Below, piece after piece: positions 50,859 to 58,999 of a stretch of 64,000 bases of DNA. Where the stretch lies: NCBI GenBank assembly GCA_036501665.1, contig DASXZW010000060.1:77351-141350 (forward strand), written 5' to 3'. Numbering within the stretch: the stretch's first letter is position 1; each line of letters begins with the position of its first letter. The DNA is from DATAUD01 sp036501665. GTDB taxonomy: Bacteria; Verrucomicrobiota; Verrucomicrobiia; Limisphaerales; Palsa-1400. The notes under the pieces were generated by a model. It ran no database searches. It was not told the DNA's origin and saw only the letters and a program-made list of their open reading frames with translations. The position numbers and the translations under genes were made by a program.

Positions 50859-52661
50859 ATGACGACGCCAGCCTCAAAATCTCCAACGCCCGCCGCGCCT
50901 GCTCCATCGGATTTTATTCGCGATATTGTCGCGGCTCACGTGGCCGAAAACCGCTATCCGCAAATCCACACGCGCTTTCCGCCTGAGCCGAACGGCTACC
51001 TCCACATCGGCCATGCCAAATCCATTTGCCTGAATTTCGGCATCGCCCGCGAATTCGGCGGCGTCTGCAACCTGCGCATGGACGATACGAACCCCGCGAA
51101 AGAGGACATTGAATACGTCGATTCCATTCTCGAAGACGTGAAGTGGCTCATCGGCGGCTGGGCGAACGACCGCCTTGGAATGAAGGGCGCCGGGCAAAGG
51201 CCCACAGTCGTCACCAGCAACGGAAAATCCGATTTCATTCAATCGCCGGTTACCGCCGACGCCGCGACCGAACTGGAACCGTTCTACGCCTCGGATTATT
51301 TCCCACAAATTTACGATTACGCGGTCCAACTAATTAAAAAAGGCCGCGCGTACGTTTGCGATTTGTCGCCCGCCGATACGGATGCTTATCGCGGCGCGCC
51401 GGATCGACCCGGCAAGGACAGTCCCTGGCGCAATCGCAGCGTCGAAGAATCGCTCGGCCTTTTTCGGCGCATGAAAGAAGGCGAGTTTCCCGAAGGCGCT
51501 CGAACATTGCGCGCTCGCATCGACATGGCCGCCCCCAACGTCTGGTTGCGCGACCCCATTCTTTATCGCATCCGCCATGCCGAACATCATCACACCGGCA
51601 ACCAATGGCGCATGTATCCGATGTATGATTTCGCGCATTGCCTGAGCGATTACCTGGAAGGAATCACGCATAGCATTTGCACGCTGGAATTTGAAGTCCA
51701 CCGGCCTCTCTACAATTGGATTCTCGAAAGCCTCGAACTCCCGCGCCCGTTGCCGCATCAATACGAATTTGCCCGCCTCAGCCTCACTTACACCGTGATG
51801 AGCAAGCGCAAGCTCCTCCAACTCGTCAACGACCGCATTGTCACCGGTTGGGATGATCCCCGGATGCCGACGATTTCCGGTATGCGCCGTCGCGGAGTAA
51901 CGCCGGAATCCCTGCGAAATTTCGCCTACAACATCGGCATTACGAAATACAACGGCGTGACCGACATGGCCGTCCTCGACCACGCAATTCGCGAAGACCT
52001 AAACAAACGCGCCTTGCGCCGTCTTGCCGTTTTGCGCCCAATCAAGGTCGTCATCACGAATTACGCCGAGGGCGCTGAAGAGCAGTTGGACGCTGTCAAT
52101 AATCCCGAAGACCCCGGCGCGGGAACTCGAAAAATCCCGTTCGGCCGCGAACTGTTTATCGACCGCGACGATTTCATGGAAACCCCGCCGCCGAAATATT
52201 TCCGTCTTCGTCCAGGTGGCGAAGTGCGCCTCAAGTACGCCTACATCATCAAGTGCGAGGAAGTCGTCAAGGACGCGGCGGGCAATGTCGTGGAATTGCG
52301 CTGCGCCGCCGACATGGACAGCAAGACCGGCGGCGCGACCGCAGGCCGCAAGGTCAAGGGAACCATTCACTGGGTCAACGCCGCGCGCGCGATCGACGCG
52401 GAAGTGCATCTTTACGACCGCCTGTTCAAAGTCCCGGAACCGGACGCCACCGACGACTTCAAGCAGCACATCAATCCCGATTCGCTGGAAATTTTGGCCG
52501 CAAAATGCGAGCCATCCCTTCGCGACGCTGAACCGCAATTGCGCTATCAATTTGAGCGCGTCGGTTACTTCTCGCTCGATCCATGTGCCCAGGGAAAACT
52601 CACCTTCAATCGCACCATCGGACTTCGCGACAACTGGTCCAAGGAGATGCAAAAAGGGTGA
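50859..52661 (+). CDS. glnS: Glutaminyl-tRNA synthetase
   Basis: 600 residues, class I synthetase of the GlnRS/GluRS family. Motifs: RFPPEPNGYLHIGHAKSICLNFG (HIGH), MDDTNPAKE, the GlnRS-type YPMYDFAHCLSDYLEGITHS, and VMSKRKL (KMSKS equivalent). The C-terminal two-barrel anticodon-binding domain is present (IKVVITNYAEG, YFRLRPGGEVRLKYAY). A direct GlnRS implies that tRNA-Gln is charged without the GatCAB detour. A 17-residue Ala/Pro/Ser-rich N-terminus precedes the domain. Its stop overlaps the next gene's GTG. Confidence 0.96.
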   Translation: MTTPASKSPTPAAPAPSDFIRDIVAAHVAENRYPQIHTRFPPEPNGYLHIGHAKSICLNFGIAREFGGVCNLRMDDTNPAKEDIEYVDSILEDVKWLIGGWANDRLGMKGAGQRPTVVTSNGKSDFIQSPVTADAATELEPFYASDYFPQIYDYAVQLIKKGRAYVCDLSPADTDAYRGAPDRPGKDSPWRNRSVEESLGLFRRMKEGEFPEGARTLRARIDMAAPNVWLRDPILYRIRHAEHHHTGNQWRMYPMYDFAHCLSDYLEGITHSICTLEFEVHRPLYNWILESLELPRPLPHQYEFARLSLTYTVMSKRKLLQLVNDRIVTGWDDPRMPTISGMRRRGVTPESLRNFAYNIGITKYNGVTDMAVLDHAIREDLNKRALRRLAVLRPIKVVITNYAEGAEEQLDAVNNPEDPGAGTRKIPFGRELFIDRDDFMETPPPKYFRLRPGGEVRLKYAYIIKCEEVVKDAAGNVVELRCAADMDSKTGGATAGRKVKGTIHWVNAARAIDAEVHLYDRLFKVPEPDATDDFKQHINPDSLEILAAKCEPSLRDAEPQLRYQFERVGYFSLDPCAQGKLTFNRTIGLRDNWSKEMQKG

Positions 52662-53722
52662 GGGTCCGGCGTCGCCGTCTCATTTTTTTCTCGGCCTGCG
52701 TCCTGATGGCTGTTGTGCTTTCGGGCTGCGAGGCAGTCGGGTTCTATCGCCAGGCCATAGCCGGTCAATACCAAATTCTCGCGCACCAAAAGCCGATTGA
52801 CGCGCTCATCGCCGATCCCTCCACGCCGGCGAAACTTCGCGAGCGATTCGAGAAAGTCCTGAAAATCCGCCAATTCGCCGCGGACGAACTCAAGGAACCC
52901 GTCGATGGCAACTATCTCAAATACACCGACCTTCATCGGCCTTGTGTGGTTTGGACTGTCGTCGTCGCTCCTGCGCTCGCGCTCGAACCGAAAACGTGGT
53001 GGTTCCCCATCGCCGGTCGCGTGAGTTATCGCGGTTATTTCAGCGAGGACGCCGCCCGCCGTTACGCGAACAAGTGGGAAAAACAAGGCTGGGATGTCGA
53101 TGTCGGCGGCGTGACGACTTATTCGACGCTTGGCTGGTTTCGCGATCCGCTCTTGAACACGTTCATTTACGAATCCGAGTCCGAATTGGCGGACACCATT
53201 TTCCACGAATGCGCTCACCGCCAGCTTTACGTCGCGGGCGATTCCGATTTCAACGAAGCGTTCGCCACCGCCGTTGCTTCGGAGGGGGTGCGACGCTGGT
53301 ATCTCGCCGCGCAAAATCCGAAAGCTTACGACGATTTCCTGGAATCGCGCCGCCGCGACAACGAATTCATCAAACTGGTTCTCGCCACGCGCAACCGCCT
53401 GCAATCCATCTATTCCGACGCGAAATTGTCCGATGCCGAAAAGCTCAAGCGCAAAGAGTCTGTCATTGCCGACATGCGCGCTGATTACGAAAAAATGAAA
53501 TCCCGTTGGGGAGAAACCAAATCTGGCTACGACAATTGGTTCGCCCAACCGATCAACAACGCCAAACTGAACTACATCGCGACCTACTATGATTTGGTCC
53601 CCGGCTTCCAGGCCGTCTTGAAACAGCAGGGCGGCGATATGCAAAAATTCTTCCAAGCCACCGCCGCCCTAGCCAAACTCTCCCTAGACAAACGCCACGA
53701 AGCCTTATCCCAAGCGCATTAA
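52658..53722 (+). CDS. Lipoprotein, putative zinc aminopeptidase
   Basis: 354 residues from a GTG start that overlaps the glnS stop (GTGA), with AAGGAG upstream. A basic N-terminus, hydrophobic stretch and lipobox (LSGC) mark a lipoprotein. The conserved core contains HECAH (an HExxH zinc motif) in DTIFHECAHRQLYV, and FNEAFATAVASEGVRRW, whose glutamate could be the third ligand. This matches the family of predicted aminopeptidases found as lipoproteins in many Gram-negatives. Substrate unknown. Coupling to glnS appears incidental. Confidence 0.85.
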   Translation: MRVRRRRLIFFSACVLMAVVLSGCEAVGFYRQAIAGQYQILAHQKPIDALIADPSTPAKLRERFEKVLKIRQFAADELKEPVDGNYLKYTDLHRPCVVWTVVVAPALALEPKTWWFPIAGRVSYRGYFSEDAARRYANKWEKQGWDVDVGGVTTYSTLGWFRDPLLNTFIYESESELADTIFHECAHRQLYVAGDSDFNEAFATAVASEGVRRWYLAAQNPKAYDDFLESRRRDNEFIKLVLATRNRLQSIYSDAKLSDAEKLKRKESVIADMRADYEKMKSRWGETKSGYDNWFAQPINNAKLNYIATYYDLVPGFQAVLKQQGGDMQKFFQATAALAKLSLDKRHEALSQAH

Positions 53723-53730
53723 CAGTTTTA

Positions 53731-53842
53731 GGGTAGGGACGCCTCGCCGAGGCGTCCGCAAGCGGTGCAAACCACTCTGTTCTGTATCCAAGCCGTCCGC
53801 AGATGCTTCAGCGAGCCGTCTCCACCTCGAAGTTTAAATGCG
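53731..53842. repeat. REP-like palindromic repeat, copy 5, split
   Basis: First part (53731-53765) is GTAGGGACGCCTCGCCGAGGCGTCCGC; second part (53791-53842) is AGCCGTCCGCAGATGCTTCAGCGAGCC with the tail CCTCGAAGTTTAAATGCG. About 25 bp of unrelated sequence separates them. The second hairpin is decayed. It lies between two convergent genes. Confidence 0.65.
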
Positions 53843-53859
53843 TCCGCTGGCGCCGGATT

Positions 53860-54504
53860 CTATTTCCGCTTGAAGCACAAGAATCGCCACACCCCAAATG
53901 CCGTTCCCGTAATTCCTGTCAGGAGAGCCGGACTTGGTTCAGGAACAGCCCCCGGCGAGAACGAAATGTCATCAAAAAAGTAAGGCCCATAATCCCAGCG
54001 CACTGTGAATTTTAATTCTTCGGCCTGCCCAGCCCATGCAGAAACATTTGCACCATATAGCCCTTGACCAACTGGAAACAAAGTCAGGTTATCATTACCA
54101 ATGGAAACATTAGGGTCTGGGCCTTCTGAAAACCAACTCCCCTCGAAAAGCAAGGACTGGGTTCCTGCTGGAATTAGCCCGGTTTGACTCAATGAGATGT
54201 CTTCCCGACCGCCGTACAGTTCGATGCTGTAATTGCCGTCGATTGCCGGTAAGTATGAACCGGCGCCCATTAGGATCGCCGCCGTGCCGCCGAGGGATTG
54301 ATAATCATAACCGACCTGAGTTTGAAGTGTGTTCCCGTAATAAACAGTCCAACCAGGAATTGCATTTGCGACGCTTACGCTATGCAGAGTTCCTGACGGA
54401 ATCGTTGCTTGTTCAAAATCGAGATCTTGAAATGTGCCTTGCGCAAAGGCCGACGCGCCAACCAATAGACTGAAAATCCAGCTGAGAATGAAAGAGGTTT
54501 TCAT
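53860..54504 (-). CDS. Secreted PEP-CTERM protein
   Basis: 214 residues: signal peptide (FILSWIFSLLVGASAFAQG), a beta-rich body (LDFEQATIPSG, AIPGWTVYYGN, NYSIELYGG, LKFTVRWDYGPYFFDDISFSPG) and the C-terminal sorting signal VPEPSPALLTGITGTAFG with a hydrophobic stretch and basic end. The body resembles the fold common in this group (a carbohydrate-binding-like jelly roll is possible). It would be processed by an exosortase/archaeosortase system, which is not in the window. Confidence 0.83.
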   Translation of the reverse strand: MKTSFILSWIFSLLVGASAFAQGTFQDLDFEQATIPSGTLHSVSVANAIPGWTVYYGNTLQTQVGYDYQSLGGTAAILMGAGSYLPAIDGNYSIELYGGREDISLSQTGLIPAGTQSLLFEGSWFSEGPDPNVSIGNDNLTLFPVGQGLYGANVSAWAGQAEELKFTVRWDYGPYFFDDISFSPGAVPEPSPALLTGITGTAFGVWRFLCFKRK

Positions 54505-54688
54505 ACGCCGAGTGGTTATTGAACAATGCTACGCTACAGCCCTTTGTTGCGCAATTCCATTTACGAATCGATCGTCGCTTCAACCAAGCCGTTGCCAGTC
54601 CAGTAATTGTGTGGAAAATTCCCAGGCTGGGAACGGGCGTTCTTTGACATAAAAGCAACAATTGCCGCTCCATTCGGTTGAATAGGCG

Positions 54689-54835
54689 AATCAAAGTTGA
54701 GGCTTGATTGGCGTTCGGATCAATCTCGCACCCAAAATTCCCAAAACTCATTGAAAATCAGCAAGTAACATTCAAAATGCGGCATTTTCCATTGTTCCCC
54801 GATCAAGCCTAATCAAAGCTAATCAAGGTAAAAAT
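54689..54835. repeat. Inverted long repeat, copy A (partner at 61830-61977)
   Basis: Reverse complement of the copy at 61830-61977 with scattered differences. Shared stretches include AATCAAAGTTGA, CAAGTAAC, AATGCGGCATTTTCC (variant in the partner), and the tandem units AAGCCTAATCAAAGCTAATCAAGG. No reading frame. It lies in the 471-bp gap between the PEP-CTERM gene and nagA; the rest of that gap shows nothing recognisable. Confidence 0.7.
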
Positions 54836-54975
54836 GGTTCACGCGAAAATGTGGAATTTCCCTCCATCGGAAATTTTTTGCCCAAAAGCGTTGCGGCCTG
54901 CAACTTTCACTCTTCCGGTTTTAGGCCGAACCAGTTACGGTTGCCGCACATTGAACCGCCGAATTTCAATCCCCC

Positions 54976-55959
54976 ATGCAAGTTGAATTCCCCGGCCTGT
55001 TCGATCTTCAAATCAACGGCTTTGCGGGCGTGGATTTCATGAATCCCTCCACCACGCCGGAAGATGTGTCGCGAGTCCTTGATAGGGTATCTCTGACAGG
55101 AGTGACCCGCTGCTTGCCGACGCTTATTACCTCCTCTTTGGAGCGATTTGCCGCCTGTGCGAAAACTCTGAGCCTGTGCAGCTGCCCAGCCATCGCCGGT
55201 CTTCACATGGAAGGCCCATATATATCTCCCGAAGACGGCCCGCGAGGAGCGCATCCTCGCCAGCATGTCATCCCGGCGTCCATCGAAGATTTCCAGCGCC
55301 GACAGGAAGCCGCCGCCGGCAAAATTAAATTGGTAACACTCGCGCCCGAAGTCCCCGGCGCAATCGAACTGATCGAGCATTTAGTTGACACGGGCGTCCG
55401 CGCTGCCATTGGCCACACCGCAGCTTCCACCGAACAAATCCGCGCAACCATCAAAGCGGGCGCAACCCTCTCCACTCATCTCGGCAACGGTTGCGCCGGC
55501 CAACTGCCCCGGCATCCGAACTTTATCTGGGAGCAACTCGCTGCCGACGAACTTTCCGCGAGCCTCATCGTCGATGGCCATCATCTTCCCCCCGCAACTA
55601 TCAAGACGATGGTCCGCGCCAAATCGCCTCGCCGCATTTTATTGGTGACGGACGCCGTCGCGGCAGCCGGATGTCCTCCCGGCGATTACGAGTTGAACGC
55701 CATGAAAGTGACGCTGGATAAAACAGGACGTGTTTTCCAACCCGGAACCCCCTGGCTTGCAGGTTCATCCCTGACAATGGACAGAGCCATTGCCAACACC
55801 GTAGAATTCACCGGCTTAACGCTGGACGAAGTTCTTCCGATGGCCTCAAGCCAACCCGCCGCTTACCTCGGTCTGACTCCGTCAGGAAAAGTCATCGCCG
55901 ATTGGGATGCCGCCGAATGCCGATTGAGCATCCTCAAAGTTATTGACACAGCGAACTAG
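54976..55959 (+). CDS. nagA: N-acetylglucosamine-6-phosphate deacetylase (short form)
   Basis: 327 residues. Begins directly at the TIM barrel (FPGLFDLQINGFAGVDF) and so lacks the ~50-residue N-terminal beta-sandwich half of typical NagA (~380 residues). Catalytic motifs are present: HMEGPYISP, IGHTAAS, LSTHLGNG, VDGHH and VTDAVAAAG (with the catalytic aspartate). It deacetylates GlcNAc-6-P from cell wall or chitin. No in-frame upstream start restores the missing part. Its end overlaps the convergent zinc-ribbon gene by 4 bp. Confidence 0.87.
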   Translation: MQVEFPGLFDLQINGFAGVDFMNPSTTPEDVSRVLDRVSLTGVTRCLPTLITSSLERFAACAKTLSLCSCPAIAGLHMEGPYISPEDGPRGAHPRQHVIPASIEDFQRRQEAAAGKIKLVTLAPEVPGAIELIEHLVDTGVRAAIGHTAASTEQIRATIKAGATLSTHLGNGCAGQLPRHPNFIWEQLAADELSASLIVDGHHLPPATIKTMVRAKSPRRILLVTDAVAAAGCPPGDYELNAMKVTLDKTGRVFQPGTPWLAGSSLTMDRAIANTVEFTGLTLDEVLPMASSQPAAYLGLTPSGKVIADWDAAECRLSILKVIDTAN

Positions 55960-56165
55960 CCTTTTTGCCCCTTCGGCACATGCGTGTCCCACGTCCGTCC
56001 TGATTCCGGTTGAACATGTGTGAATCCGGTTCCCGCAGGCGGATTGGGAATTTTGATCACATGATTACAGGCCGGACACTGAATCTGCCGCCCCGCGTAG
56101 CAGGGATCGCACTTCAGCGGTTGGTCACAATGGGAACAGTAAAATTTGAATTCGTTCGCGCTCAT
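55956..56165 (-). CDS. Small zinc-ribbon protein
   Basis: 69 residues. Two CxxC pairs, YCSHCDQPL and CPACNHVI (also CDPCYAG), make a rubredoxin-like zinc ribbon of about 45 residues, followed by a short polar tail. Common in Verrucomicrobiota and Planctomycetes as a separate protein or an N-terminal domain; no function is established. The ATG at 56165 directly precedes the ribbon; a start at 56183 is possible. Confidence 0.72.
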   Translation of the reverse strand: MSANEFKFYCSHCDQPLKCDPCYAGRQIQCPACNHVIKIPNPPAGTGFTHVQPESGRTWDTHVPKGQKG

Positions 56166-56296
56166 AATGTTTCGACCCATCATGCGAAATTTGACCGCGC
56201 CGAGTAAGCAAATACTTCCAGATTATTAAAATCCGTTGTCGCTTGTGTAACTGCAATGAAGGCGATTTGGTGCGGGAATTGCTCTTTACCTTCCCA

Positions 56297-58747
56297 ATGA
56301 TTCGACGCGTCATGTGTTTGTGGTTGGGAATGGCAACAGTGGCATTGGCCGGACCGACTAATTCGATTCTTTTTGTCACGCAGGTCCCTATTCCAGAGGA
56401 TTTTACTTCCATTGGATCGACTTTCGGCAACCAGCTCCCGACGCTCGAAGCATGTGGCCGTGGCGGGGATCTGTATATCCGATATCCAGACGGCACTCTC
56501 AAAAATTTGACACAGGCCGCCGGTTTTGGACAGAACGGCGCTCAGAACACGAACTCCATTGCCGTTCGCCAGCCGTGCGTTCATTGGAACGGGCAAAAAG
56601 CTGTGTTTAGCATGGTGAAAGGCGCGCCGACGCACCAGTTTGACTACAATTACAATGGTGTCTGGCAGATTTACGAAATCACCAATTTCACCGATCCCAA
56701 GGCGACTCCTGTCATTACGAAAGTTCCAAACCAACCGACAAATTTCAACAACGTCGCCCCCATTTACGGTTCGGACGATCGAATCATTTTCACCAGTGAT
56801 CGCCCGCGCAACGGCGCTCCGCAATTGTATCCGCAACTGGACGAATACGAAGAAGCGCCGACTGTGACAGGCCTTTGGAGTTTGGATCCCGCCACTGGCG
56901 ACTTATTCATGGTAAACCACACGCCCAGCGGCGCGTTTACTCCTTTAATTGACAGCGCTGGCCGGATTGTTTTCTCCCGCTGGGACCATTTGCAACGCGA
57001 CCAGCAGGCGGACACGGACTTTGAGAACGGCTACATTACCTACGGCACATTTAACTGGAGCGATGAGTCCTCCAATTCTGTGCCGACAACCAATCAGACA
57101 GAAATTTATCCTGAACCGCGCAACGAACGAACTGACCTCCTTGCTGGAACCGGCCTGTCCGGCAACTCTTTCAATCAATTCTTTCCGTGGGCCATCAACC
57201 AGGACGGAACTGACGAGGAAACCGTCAATCATATTGGCCGTCACGAAATCGGCGGCAGTTACGCAAGCGCCTCGTTCACCAACGATCCCAACTTGCAGGA
57301 CCTCTATTATTACGGAGAAAATTACAACACTAATACGATTGAAAACTTCCTAATGGTGCGGGAAGACCCGCGCGTTCCCGGTCTTTTTTACGGGATCGAC
57401 GCACCGGAATTCGGGACCCACAGCGGCGGTCAGATTGTCTCCATCACGGGCGCAACGAATATCAACGCGTTCTACATGAAAATTCAGTATTTGACGCCGC
57501 GTTCGACCCATGAGCCTGCTGATTCTGCCTCGACCATTCCTCCCGATGACACCGGCCTTTACCGCAATCCTTTGATGACTTCGGACGGTTACATGGTTGC
57601 CGCCCACACGTCATACGCTTTGTATGAGCCCGGCAGCCCGTCCGATACGAGCTTGACGACGCCTTACGATTTTCGACTCAAGTTTCTGCAAATGTCCAAT
57701 GGCTACTATGCCCCTGGCGCAATGCTAACCCCCGGTGAGTCCAAGAGCGTCAGTTACTGGTCGCCTGACCAGCTTGTCAGCGTATCAGGGCTGCTATGGG
57801 AACTCGATCCTGTGGAAGTGATCGCCCGACCCGCTCCGAAAGCGTTCGAGATTCCGATTCCCGGCCCGGAATTGGCCGCATTCGCAGAGGCTGGAGTCGA
57901 TGTGCCGACCTTTCAATCATATTTGAAGGCCCATCAATTGGCGCTCATTGTCAGCCGCGATGTCACGACGCGCGATCATGCAGACAAATTGCAGCCCTAT
58001 AATCTTCGCATCGCCGGCACAACTCATCAGACACTCGGCGCGAGAGGGAAAATTTACGATGTGGGGTATTTGCAACTTTTCCAGGCCGACCAATTGCGCA
58101 GCCTGGATTACGGCGACGTGTCGAGCATCCGGCCTGGCCGCCGCGTTCTCGCTCAGTATCTTCATGATCCGGCTGTGGATAACCCGTCCAACTCAGTCTC
58201 GCCAATCGCGAGCGTTCAATTGGGCGCGGATGGGTCTTCCGCAGCATTGGTTCCCGCGCGGCGCGCAATGTCGTGGCAATTGACGGACACCAACGGCGTG
58301 GGCATCGTTCGCGAAAGATATTGGCTGACGTTTGCTTCCGGCGAAATCCGCAGTTGCACGAGTTGTCACGGAATCAATGAGACCGATCAAGCGGGAAACC
58401 CGACGCCGACGAACACGCCGTCCGCGCTGGTTTCGTTGCTGAATTATTGGAAGGCGAATAATTCGCTCGCTCCAGAGACAACGACTGTTCAGAAAACCAA
58501 TTTCTTCCAAGTGACATTCACGCGTCGTCCGGCGGAGCCAGGTTTCACTTACCACGTTCAGGCTTCCAGCGATCTTAACGATTGGGCGGACATCGCCACT
58601 TACGCAGGGTCGAATATCGTGATTTCTGCTGAGGCTGAGGAAGTATCCCGATCGGGTTCGCCGGATGAAACAATCACCATTCGCGATACCGGCGGAATGG
58701 CCGGTCTTCCCGCGAGGTTCATGCGCGTGAAAGTCACGAACCCGTAG
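56297..58747 (+). CDS. Secreted HzsA-like beta-propeller protein with c-type haem site
   Basis: 816 residues. Signal peptide (RVMCLWLGMATVALAG). Residues ~30-300 read as a TolB/HzsA-like propeller (RGGDLYIRYPDG, RQPCVHWNGQKAVFSMV, IIFTSDRPRNG, GRIVFSRWDHLQRDQQAD). A second part follows, then a haem site CTSCH at about residue 687, and a C-terminal beta domain (TRRPAEPGFTYHVQASSDL). The pattern resembles the middle domain of hydrazine-synthase alpha subunits and their non-anammox relatives; hydrazine synthesis is not implied. Divergent from the zinc-ribbon gene; its end faces the GH16 gene 18 bp away. Confidence 0.78.
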   Translation: MIRRVMCLWLGMATVALAGPTNSILFVTQVPIPEDFTSIGSTFGNQLPTLEACGRGGDLYIRYPDGTLKNLTQAAGFGQNGAQNTNSIAVRQPCVHWNGQKAVFSMVKGAPTHQFDYNYNGVWQIYEITNFTDPKATPVITKVPNQPTNFNNVAPIYGSDDRIIFTSDRPRNGAPQLYPQLDEYEEAPTVTGLWSLDPATGDLFMVNHTPSGAFTPLIDSAGRIVFSRWDHLQRDQQADTDFENGYITYGTFNWSDESSNSVPTTNQTEIYPEPRNERTDLLAGTGLSGNSFNQFFPWAINQDGTDEETVNHIGRHEIGGSYASASFTNDPNLQDLYYYGENYNTNTIENFLMVREDPRVPGLFYGIDAPEFGTHSGGQIVSITGATNINAFYMKIQYLTPRSTHEPADSASTIPPDDTGLYRNPLMTSDGYMVAAHTSYALYEPGSPSDTSLTTPYDFRLKFLQMSNGYYAPGAMLTPGESKSVSYWSPDQLVSVSGLLWELDPVEVIARPAPKAFEIPIPGPELAAFAEAGVDVPTFQSYLKAHQLALIVSRDVTTRDHADKLQPYNLRIAGTTHQTLGARGKIYDVGYLQLFQADQLRSLDYGDVSSIRPGRRVLAQYLHDPAVDNPSNSVSPIASVQLGADGSSAALVPARRAMSWQLTDTNGVGIVRERYWLTFASGEIRSCTSCHGINETDQAGNPTPTNTPSALVSLLNYWKANNSLAPETTTVQKTNFFQVTFTRRPAEPGFTYHVQASSDLNDWADIATYAGSNIVISAEAEEVSRSGSPDETITIRDTGGMAGLPARFMRVKVTNP

Positions 58748-58765
58748 GTTTGACAGCACTCACAA

Positions 58766-58999
58766 TCACGGCGTTTGCGCGTACACGCGGACGTAGTCAA
58801 TATACATGTCGGCGAGGCCATGGTAACGCGACAAATCGACAGGCCAGCCGCCCCCGGTTGCCAAGTTAATCAGAAAATAAAACGGTTCTTGTTTGGAGAT
58901 CGGAAGGGTTGCGTGGCGACCGACTTCGATGTCGTCGCAGTAATAAATTGTATCGTTCGGGGTGATTTTGCAGCCGTAGGTATGAAAGGTTTCAAACTA
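58766..58999 (-). pseudogene. C-terminal part of the GH16 gene after an in-frame TAG
   Basis: After the TAG (58997-58999) the same frame stays open for 76 codons and continues the family: ETFHTYGCKITPNDTIYYCD, then PFYFLINLATGGGW and the usual C-terminal MYIDYVRVYAQTP. No frameshift is needed. This is the C-terminal strand set of the GH16 beta-sandwich, so the upstream product lacks it. Confidence 0.8.

Noticed and set aside
52565..53656. 363-codon open frame antisense to the lipoprotein peptidase
   Set aside because: No motif; the opposite strand carries a lipobox and HECAH motif and is coupled to glnS.
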